From Oscillospiraceae bacterium (GTDB taxonomy: Bacteria > Bacillota_A > Clostridia > Saccharofermentanales > Saccharofermentanaceae), in the NCBI GenBank assembly GCA_902803365.1, contig CADCPU010000298.1, positions 1 through 6,277 on the forward strand: a stretch of DNA of 6,277 bases. The letters run 5' to 3'. The notes beneath the pieces were generated by a model. The model did no database searches. It saw only the letters and a program-made list of their open reading frames with translations, and had not been told where the DNA came from. The translations under genes and the position numbers were made by a program. Each line of letters opens with the position of its first letter. Within the stretch, counting starts at the first letter, position 1. Below, in pieces: positions 1-4,508 of the stretch.

Positions 1-531
1 CTCCGTCTTACCTGTCTGTCTGTCACCGATCAGGAGCTCACGCTGACCTCTTCCGATCGGGATCATACTGTCGATAGCCTTGATACCCGTCTGCATAGGA
101 CCGGATACGCTCTGACGCTCGAGGATACCCGGAGCCTCAGCTTCGATAGGTCTCGTACCGTTTGAAGCAACAGGACCCTTGCCGTCGATAGGTCTGCCGA
201 GCGCGTCAACGACACGACCGAGGAATCCTTCACCGACAGGTACCGAGAGGACCTTACCTGTCCTTTTTACCATCGTACCCTCACGGATATCGTTGGTATC
301 GGACAAGATAGCGACCGAGACAGTCTCGTCTTCGAGGTTCTGGGCCATACCGATACTTCCGTCGTCGAATTCGAGGAGCTCACTTGCCATGCACTCGCGC
401 AGGCCGTATACGCTCGCGATACCGTCACCTACAACGACGACCGTACCTGTCTCGCTCATCTCAACGCTGGACTCGTAATTCTTGATCTGTTCCTTGATTA
501 TGTTGCTTATAACGTCGGCACTCTGAATCAT
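1..531 (-). CDS. atpA: F1Fo ATP synthase subunit alpha (N-terminal 177 residues, cut by window edge)
   Basis: This is the 5' part of the gene for the alpha subunit of F1, the non-catalytic nucleotide-binding subunit that alternates with beta in the cytoplasmic hexamer. The reading frame starts [16 protein letters not shown], runs through the N-terminal beta-barrel region (for example [14 protein letters not shown] and [19 protein letters not shown]), and reaches the alpha-type Walker A motif GDRQTGKT at residues 169-176, the same numbering as in E. coli, with K175 as the phosphate-binding lysine. The frame runs off the window at residue 177, so the truncation is an artefact of the window and not a broken gene. 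The ATG start shares an ATGA overlap with the atpH stop. A weak AAAGGA ribosome binding site at 544-549 is about 12 bases upstream, so translation is probably coupled to atpH. Identification is near certain; nothing about the C-terminal two thirds can be said. Confidence 0.97.
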   Translation of the reverse strand, partial: MIQSADVISNIIKEQIKNYESSVEMSETGTVVVVGDGIASVYGLRECMASELLEFDDGSIGMAQNLEDETVSVAILSDTNDIREGTMVKRTGKVLSVPVGEGFLGRVVDALGRPIDGKGPVASNGTRPIEAEAPGILERQSVSGPMQTGIKAIDSMIPIGRGQRELLIGDRQTGKTE

Positions 532-1058
532 TGTTCCATTACATCCTTTATTTCTTTAAGACGGTGCGATAAGCTTCCGTCGTATCTGATTCCGTCCATC
601 TCGACTACAAGTCCGCCAAGAAGCTTTGGATCGACCTTGTAGCGCATATAGACCTTGTGTCCTGATTTTCTCATCAGTGTATCTCTAAGCTTTGCTTTCT
701 GCTCTTCCGAGAGTTCAACGGCACTCGTTACGTAAGCATCAGACTTCTTGGTGCTCTCTCTGTAGAACACGCGGTAAGCCTCGATGACATCGAAGATGCT
801 CCTTAAGTGGCCGTTTACGGTAAGTACGGTAAGAAGTCCCAGGACGGGCTCAACTACCTGACCGCCGAAGCTCTGCTTGATCGCTTCCTTGCGCTCGGAA
901 GTCGGAATGGCAGGTGACATCAAAAAATCGATGTATGCAGGCTCGTGCTTGAAGACGTGTTTGACCGTCGCGAGGGAATCATATACCTCGTTTCTTATGT
1001 CTTCACGTAGCGCTATCTCGAAGATAGCAGATGCATACTCTCTTCCGATCTCATTCAT
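528..1058 (-). CDS. atpH: F1Fo ATP synthase subunit delta
   Basis: The product is the 176-residue delta subunit (OSCP family), the peripheral-stalk component that joins the top of the F1 alpha/beta hexamer to the b subunits. Its length is typical for the family. The N-terminal helical domain opens with the usual [12 protein letters not shown] pattern. The C-terminal domain carries the family signature at about residues 145-163 ([12 protein letters not shown] ... Y-D-G-S-L), followed by a helix with R-L-K-E-I. The start codon overlaps the atpF stop by four bases (ATGA) and the stop overlaps the atpA start in the same way, so all three genes are likely translationally coupled. The upstream Shine-Dalgarno is weak (GGTGAT, 5 bases from ATG), which fits re-initiation after atpF. 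Position in the operon between b and alpha is the standard bacterial order. Confidence 0.96.
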   Translation of the reverse strand: MNEIGREYASAIFEIALREDIRNEVYDSLATVKHVFKHEPAYIDFLMSPAIPTSERKEAIKQSFGGQVVEPVLGLLTVLTVNGHLRSIFDVIEAYRVFYRESTKKSDAYVTSAVELSEEQKAKLRDTLMRKSGHKVYMRYKVDPKLLGGLVVEMDGIRYDGSLSHRLKEIKDVMEQ

Positions 1059-1558
1059 AACATATCACCGATATCCTGCAGGAAGTCGTCAATGAGTTCT
1101 TTATGATCTTCCTCATTGATCTCACGCTTGAGCATTTTCTTCGTAAGAACGGACGACAAGTCGACGATCTCGCGCTTGATGCCTTCTTCAGCCTTCTTCT
1201 GCTCGAGTTCCGCATCGACCTTTGCCTGTCTGATGATACCGTCCGCACGCTCCTGAGCGTTGGCGATGATGACGTCACTTCGTCTGTCAGCCTTTGCAAC
1301 GGCCTTCTTGACGATCTCGTCAGCCTCGCTGTCAGCCTTATCGAGCTTTGCCTTCCATTCAGCCTTTTCGTTCTCAGCCTCGGTCTTGGCCGCGTTGGCC
1401 TCACCCAGGATGCTGTCCGCCAAAGCCTGCCTCTCGGCAACGAACTTCTTAACGGGCTCGAAAAGGAATTTTCGAACGATAAAGAACAGTATCACGAGAT
1501 TACACAAGGATATGATTATCTGCCATATATTAACCGAAATAATATCCAGTGACTGCAT
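1055..1558 (-). CDS. atpF: F1Fo ATP synthase subunit b
   Basis: The product is the 167-residue b subunit, which forms the membrane-anchored peripheral stalk that holds F1 still against rotation. One N-terminal transmembrane helix lies at about residues 9-28 and is followed by the characteristic basic, proline-containing junction R-K-F-L-F-E-P-V-K-K-F. From about residue 40 to 150 the protein is a long charged helix rich in Ala, Lys and Glu, as expected for the dimeric right-handed coiled coil. The C-terminus (about residues 140-167) would bind delta. An AGAGGT ribosome binding site at 1565-1570 overlaps the atpE stop codon and sits six bases from the ATG. The stop overlaps atpH by four bases. 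There is only one b gene, so a homodimer is inferred. Confidence 0.96.
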   Translation of the reverse strand: MQSLDIISVNIWQIIISLCNLVILFFIVRKFLFEPVKKFVAERQALADSILGEANAAKTEAENEKAEWKAKLDKADSEADEIVKKAVAKADRRSDVIIANAQERADGIIRQAKVDAELEQKKAEEGIKREIVDLSSVLTKKMLKREINEEDHKELIDDFLQDIGDML

Positions 1559-1569
1559 TTGTTGACCTC

Positions 1570-1854
1570 TTATTTCATTGCATTAACCAGGATGTCTACG
1601 AATCTGCCCGGTGCCAAGAGGATAAGAAGGAGTGCGATGATGAGTGCATAAAGACCTGTTGTCTCTGCAAGCGCACAACCCATGATGAGTGTACTTGTAA
1701 CATCGCTCTTGCTCTCAGGCTGTCTTCCGATAGCCTCACAAGCCTTTGCTACTGCGTGACCTTCACCGATACCAGGGCCGAGAGCACCGAGGCCGATGGA
1801 GATGCCTGCACCGAGGGCGCATCCGCATAACATTATTCCGATTGCGATTTCCAT
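1570..1854 (-). CDS. atpE: F1Fo ATP synthase subunit c, two-carboxylate (probable Na+-binding) type
   Basis: The product is the 94-residue proteolipid that forms the rotating c ring in the membrane. It is a two-helix hairpin: helix 1 (about residues 3-40) has the glycine-rich packing pattern (G15, G17, G21, G23, G26, G28, G30, G32), the polar loop is R44-Q45-P46, and helix 2 (about 52-80) carries the ion-binding glutamate E64 in A-L-A-E-T-T-G-L-Y. Seen directly, a second carboxylate, E31, stands in helix 1 where Na+ enzymes such as Ilyobacter tartaricus have Q32, and T65, T66 and Y69 align with its S66, T67 and Y70. From family knowledge, this is the Na+-site pattern, and the paired glutamates match the Fusobacterium nucleatum rotor. 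Na+ coupling is therefore inferred, not proven. Four cysteines (C10, C12, C39, C60) are unusual. A strong GGAGGT site (1864-1869) lies nine bases upstream, in keeping with the high c stoichiometry. Confidence 0.97.
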   Translation of the reverse strand: MEIAIGIMLCGCALGAGISIGLGALGPGIGEGHAVAKACEAIGRQPESKSDVTSTLIMGCALAETTGLYALIIALLLILLAPGRFVDILVNAMK

Positions 1855-1874
1855 AATAGATTTACCTCCATAAA

Positions 1875-2768
1875 TCAGTTATTGTTTTCTTTTCTCTTCA
1901 TTCTTCTAAAATATTCTTCCGCAGGGAACGCCGTGCTTACATACATCATCGTGAGCATTACGAAGATGAACGCCTGCAGACATCCGCTGAACAAGTCAAA
2001 GTAAACGGACAGAACTGCCGGAATACCGATCTGGAAGAACGGGAATTCTCCCAGGAAGCCCGGAAGCTTGCTCAATACCATGGACGTAAGTCCCTGAAGA
2101 GCCGAAGCTACGAGGATCGAGATAACGGAACCCGACAGGATGTTACCGTAATGCCTGAGCGTCATGGCAACAGGAGTTGCGACCTCACCGATGATGTTCA
2201 TCGGGAGCATGACAGGCAGTGGCTCAAAGAATCCCTTAAGGTAGTAAAGAGGACCGGCCTTGAGCTTGTAATACGTTATAAGGATAAATACCAGGAGCGC
2301 CCAACCGCCCGCGATATTAAGGTCTGATGTAGGGGCAAAGAGGCCCAAAAGACTTGAAAGGCTCGAGAATGCCGACAGGAGAAGGATCGCACCTACAAAA
2401 GGAGCAAATCCCATAAAGTACTCGCCCATGTTCTCCTTAACAAGGCCTTCAACCTTCTCGACTGCCCACTCGGCCAGGAGCGTTCTCTTCGTTATCACCT
2501 TCGCCCTGATACCGTGAGTCAGGTAAAGGCACAGGAACAATACCGAGAGCACGACCGCCCAGGAATTGATCTGAGCTTCGGTTATCGGCATATCCATGAC
2601 AGGCATCTTGACGTTAAAGAAGATATGTGCACCCGTGATCTCCATATCGTTGCTTACAGGTATGAAGAGGACCTTGAGCGCGATGGCAACGAGCATCGGT
2701 ACCGCTGTCAGGAACAGCAGCAGGAAGTCGACTATCTTGAATTCTTTTCCGGGTTTCTTAAACTGCAT
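1875..2768 (-). CDS. atpB: F1Fo ATP synthase subunit a
   Basis: The product is the membrane stator subunit a, which provides the ion half-channels next to the c ring. With the ATG chosen here it has 297 residues and several transmembrane segments, the first at about residues 14-38. The essential arginine is R205 in T-L-R-H-Y-G-N, preceded by I-G-E-V-A-T-P; N209 is the conserved asparagine. The last helix carries Q265 in the usual C-L-Q-A-F context. The position equivalent to E. coli Glu219 is serine (S214). RHYGN rather than RLFGN is, from memory, common in clostridial enzymes. An in-frame GTG at 2789 would add seven residues (304 total). The ATG at 2768 is preferred because GGAGGG at 2780-2785 precedes it by 11 bases, while the GTG has only a weak purine stretch. 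The gene overlaps the end of atpI by 11 bases and is followed 20 bases later by atpE. Confidence 0.95.
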   Translation of the reverse strand: MQFKKPGKEFKIVDFLLLFLTAVPMLVAIALKVLFIPVSNDMEITGAHIFFNVKMPVMDMPITEAQINSWAVVLSVLFLCLYLTHGIRAKVITKRTLLAEWAVEKVEGLVKENMGEYFMGFAPFVGAILLLSAFSSLSSLLGLFAPTSDLNIAGGWALLVFILITYYKLKAGPLYYLKGFFEPLPVMLPMNIIGEVATPVAMTLRHYGNILSGSVISILVASALQGLTSMVLSKLPGFLGEFPFFQIGIPAVLSVYFDLFSGCLQAFIFVMLTMMYVSTAFPAEEYFRRMKRKENNN

Positions 2769-3180
2769 CGGTCTTACTGCCCTCCGCACTTCCGTTCTTC
2801 TTATTCTTCCTTAAGAACTCCTTGGCATAGATCGCAATAGTCGGGAAGAATACAGGTACGATCACTGCGATATCGTTAAAGCACTTGAAGTAGATGCCGA
2901 TACCGAGGATAGCAAGTACCAGAAGAAATCTGTATGTCTTGGAAAGCTTCATATAAGAAGCCATGTCTTTTTCATCTTTGGTCAGGGCCTTCGTAACAGT
3001 AATGCCCAAAAGAAGGAAATTAAGGATGCCGGTAGCTGCCGATAAGAGGTTTCCCCAGAGGACAGTAATATCCCATTTTCCTGCGATGAGGAAAATGCCC
3101 TGCATGAAAACGCTCAATATCAATACGACTATTGAAACATAGCGAGTTTCCTTTACTACCGTCGGGTCTATCTCGTCCAC
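2758..3180 (-). CDS. atpI: ATP synthase subunit I (AtpI family, assembly factor)
   Basis: This is a small, hydrophobic 140-residue protein with four predicted transmembrane segments (about residues 14-34, 38-64, 83-98 and 103-120) and a lysine-rich cytoplasmic tail. Its size, its topology and its place as first gene of the atp operon directly before atpB identify it as an AtpI/UncI-like protein, known elsewhere as a non-essential helper in c-ring assembly or Mg2+ supply. The family is poorly conserved, so the assignment rests as much on context as on sequence; G43-N44, N54-F55 and the F-F-P-T segment near 111-114 are the visible landmarks. The start must be GTG at 3180 or something further in, because an in-frame TGA lies about 15 bases upstream. 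The best Shine-Dalgarno (AAGGAG, 3182-3187) ends only one base before that GTG, which is abnormally close. Confidence 0.85.
   Translation of the reverse strand: MDEIDPTVVKETRYVSIVVLILSVFMQGIFLIAGKWDITVLWGNLLSAATGILNFLLLGITVTKALTKDEKDMASYMKLSKTYRFLLVLAILGIGIYFKCFNDIAVIVPVFFPTIAIYAKEFLRKNKKNGSAEGSKTDAV
2780..2785 (-). promoter_or_regulatory. Ribosome binding site deciding the atpB start
   Basis: On the minus strand this reads GGAGGG and lies 11 bases before the ATG at 2768. It is inside the end of the atpI coding region. It favours the ATG over the upstream GTG at 2789, which lies on the other side of it. Confidence 0.6.
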
Positions 3181-3191
3181 ACTCCTTCCGA

Positions 3192-3220
3192 GGGCTCATG
3201 GGCAAAGCTTGCCAAAGCCC
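3192..3220 (-). promoter_or_regulatory. Bipartite hairpin in the atp operon leader
   Basis: Two nested inverted repeats are visible: an outer 5-bp stem (3192-3196 with 3216-3220, GGGCT/AGCCC) and an inner 5-bp stem (3201-3205 with 3209-3213, GGCAA/TTGCC) with a three-base loop. They are separated by a small internal loop of four and two bases. In the atp transcript the structure would end four bases before the AAGGAG of atpI. It has no U tract, so it is not an ordinary intrinsic terminator. A role in transcript stability or control of atpI translation is inference only. Confidence 0.45.
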
Positions 3221-3229
3221 AACAGAATA

Positions 3230-3258
3230 ATTTTGCTATAATAGAGGCGTAAAATCAA
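3230..3258 (-). promoter_or_regulatory. Candidate promoter of the atp operon
   Basis: Two weak possibilities overlap. TTGATT (3253-3258) is followed after 17 bases by CAAAAT (3230-3235). Alternatively TATTAT (3239-3244) is a five-of-six match to the -10 consensus but has no good -35 at the right distance. Either would start transcription 30-60 bases before atpI, through the leader hairpin. No promoter is evident inside the operon, so some start here is expected, but the exact element is uncertain. Confidence 0.35.
3234..3242 (+). promoter_or_regulatory. Extended -10 promoter for the lipoprotein gene
   Basis: The sequence TGCTATAAT is a perfect -10 hexamer (3237-3242) with the TG extension (3234-3235), a form that can work without a good -35. 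No -35 is found at 16-18 bases; TTGCCA at 3209-3214 resembles one but is 22 bases away. Transcription would start near 3249, leaving a leader of about 90 bases before the ATG at 3338. Confidence 0.55.
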
Positions 3259-3286
3259 GATAAATCGTCTTGTGCAACCTTCCATC

Positions 3287-3301
3287 AAAGACCGCGTCTT
3301 T
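3287..3301. repeat. Short perfect inverted repeat in the lipoprotein leader
   Basis: AAAGAC (3287-3292) and GTCTTT (3296-3301) form a perfect 6-bp inverted repeat around three bases. It lies between the promoter and ribosome binding site of the lipoprotein gene. A weaker 5-bp repeat CAAGA/TCTTG (3256-3260 and 3268-3272) lies just upstream. Either could be an operator half-site pair or a small RNA hairpin; neither is followed by a T tract. Confidence 0.3.
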
Positions 3302-3323
3302 ATAGGCATAAGGACGAAAATCC

Positions 3324-3330
3324 GAAGGAG
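3324..3330 (+). promoter_or_regulatory. Ribosome binding site deciding the lipoprotein start
   Basis: GAAGGAG lies seven bases before the ATG at 3338. It selects this ATG over an upstream in-frame GTG at 3272 and an out-of-frame ATG at 3333, which meets a stop after two codons. Confidence 0.75.
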
Positions 3331-3337
3331 AAATGAA

Positions 3338-3946
3338 ATGAAGAAAACAAATCTTATCAAAACAGCACTTGCAACAATTCTGCTCTGCGCATCATTGACG
3401 GCATGCACTTCCACCGAAGACAAGCCCTATTCGGTACCTGAATCTTTCACGGTAACTGAAAAGGTCACAAAAGCAGCAGAGAACGCTTACTCAAAGTACG
3501 ACGAAGCCGTCTGCCACCCAGCCTGCGTCCTCGGAACGAAGGATTCCATCAAGGGTACCGAATATATGGTATTGGAAAGCGAGGGCTTCATCTCATACCA
3601 CGGAAATGACGGCTTCAGACTCCGTGTACTGTGCCCTGAAGGTTTCGGAAGTTATACACTCGGAGATAAATATGACGTCGAAAGCGTACTTATAGGTAAT
3701 GAGAACAACCCTGAGATCTTCCATAACGTTGACTCATACGAGGTAACGGAAGAGCGCAAGGCAACATTCGATGCCGCCGGCGCAGATCAGCTTAACGGCC
3801 TTGAGCCTATCGCAGTCATTGCCGAGAAAGATGAAGATCTCCTCTACGTCTGCCATGAAGAAGACACCAGATACGCCATCGTCGAGATAGACGCTGACGG
3901 AACGGTCACGACACATACATCATTTGATATAAACGAAGAAAACTGA
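3338..3946 (+). CDS. Predicted lipoprotein of unknown function
   Basis: I do not recognise the family. The 202-residue product begins with a classical lipoprotein signal peptide: M-K-K-T at the N-terminus, a hydrophobic stretch at about residues 6-19, and the lipobox L20-T-A-C23, so C23 should be lipidated and the mature protein held on the outer face of the membrane. The mature part is acidic and has four further cysteines: C59 and C63 (C-H-P-A-C), C99 and C172 (also followed by His). Beta-rich stretches are suggested around residues 75-120 (including L-G-D-K-Y-D-V-E-S-V-L-I) and 156-196, and the first faintly recalls OB-fold lipoproteins, but this is weak. The start at 3338 is chosen because the signal peptide begins there and GAAGGAG precedes it; an upstream GTG at 3272 would add 22 charged residues. 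It is the only rightward gene here, diverging from the atp operon and abutting trmL convergently, so neighbours say little about its job. Confidence 0.85.
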   Translation: MKKTNLIKTALATILLCASLTACTSTEDKPYSVPESFTVTEKVTKAAENAYSKYDEAVCHPACVLGTKDSIKGTEYMVLESEGFISYHGNDGFRLRVLCPEGFGSYTLGDKYDVESVLIGNENNPEIFHNVDSYEVTEERKATFDAAGADQLNGLEPIAVIAEKDEDLLYVCHEEDTRYAIVEIDADGTVTTHTSFDINEEN

Positions 3947-4504
3947 TCAGAACTGCGAAGACGGCGAAGCCTTGAGCGCTTCGTCGTAACTTTCCAGGAA
4001 ATCCTCACCCTTCTGCACTTCAGTAAGCGACAGGTTCGGATAGTCGAGCTGGCGCATGCACTCATAGATCGCGATGGCAGCTGCATTGGACAGATTAAGG
4101 CTCCTGCAGTCGGCATGCATCGGGATCCTGAAGCAGTTATCCAAATGTGCCTTCAGGATATCGTAAGGTACTCCCGTGCTTTCCTTACCGAATATAAGAT
4201 AGATCTCTTTATCGGCAGGAACGCCCGCAAAGTCGATAGATGAATGAGGTTTCTTGCCGTAGCGCGTCATAAAGAAGTACGCGCCGTCATTCTTCTTTTC
4301 GAATTCAGCAAAGCTCTCATAATACTGATACTCTGCCCACGTGATGTGGTTCGTCGTTGCGCGCCTGAACTTCTTGTTGTTGATATCGAATCCCAAAGGA
4401 CCGATGAGATGGAGCTTACAGTCGGTCGCAACGCATGTTCGCATTATATTGCCCGTGTTCTGAGGGATCTCGGGCTCGAAAAGTACTACATTGACTCGTG
4501 ACAT
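3947..4504 (-). CDS. trmL: tRNA (cytidine/uridine-34 2'-O)-methyltransferase, TrmL-type SPOUT enzyme
   Basis: The 185-residue product belongs to the SpoU/TrmH-like SPOUT family and resembles TrmL, which uses S-adenosylmethionine to methylate the 2'-OH of the wobble nucleotide in certain leucine tRNAs in the cytoplasm. The start N-V-V-L-F-E-P-E-I-P-Q-N-T-G-N-I-M-R is diagnostic. The trefoil-knot cofactor motifs follow: Y-L-I-F-G-K-E-S-T-G-V-P (102-113) and R-I-P-M ... R-S-L-N-L-S-N-A (126-141). Where E. coli has R-A-G-L-D-Y-H, this protein has R-A-T-T-N-H-I (48-54). The tail after about residue 156 is some 25 residues longer than in E. coli. The ATG at 4504 is chosen over an in-frame TTG at 4522 because GGAGGT lies seven bases before it. 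It is the second gene after the phosphate transporter with a four-base gap. Family assignment is strong; the exact tRNA target is inferred. Confidence 0.9.
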   Translation of the reverse strand: MSRVNVVLFEPEIPQNTGNIMRTCVATDCKLHLIGPLGFDINNKKFRRATTNHITWAEYQYYESFAEFEKKNDGAYFFMTRYGKKPHSSIDFAGVPADKEIYLIFGKESTGVPYDILKAHLDNCFRIPMHADCRSLNLSNAAAIAIYECMRQLDYPNLSLTEVQKGEDFLESYDEALKASPSSQF

Positions 4505-4508
4505 TTTA

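Noticed and set aside
179..478. Open 99-codon plus-strand frame over atpA
   Set aside because: It is antisense to the well-conserved atpA coding region, has no ribosome binding site of note and shows a low-complexity Ser/Thr/Pro composition typical of a shadow frame.
1..531. Truncated atpA as a pseudogene
   Set aside because: The frame is intact up to the first base of the window and ends in a perfect Walker A motif, so the cut is the window edge.
1103..1552. Open 149-codon plus-strand frame over atpF
   Set aside because: It mirrors the coiled-coil codons of atpF on the opposite strand; its leucine/serine-rich translation has no recognisable domain.
3020..3205. 61-codon minus-strand frame starting upstream of atpI
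   Set aside because: It overlaps atpI in another frame and its translation has no membrane segment or family likeness. A frameshifted longer atpI is not supported, since the GTG frame alone gives a full-length four-helix protein.
3209..3242. TTGCCA as a -35 for the rightward promoter
   Set aside because: It is 22 bases from the TATAAT, outside the workable spacing, and is better explained as one arm of the leader hairpin.
3960..3990. Possible terminator hairpin (CGAAGC/GCTTCG) near the convergent junction
   Set aside because: The stem is short, lies inside trmL, and is not followed by a T tract on either strand.
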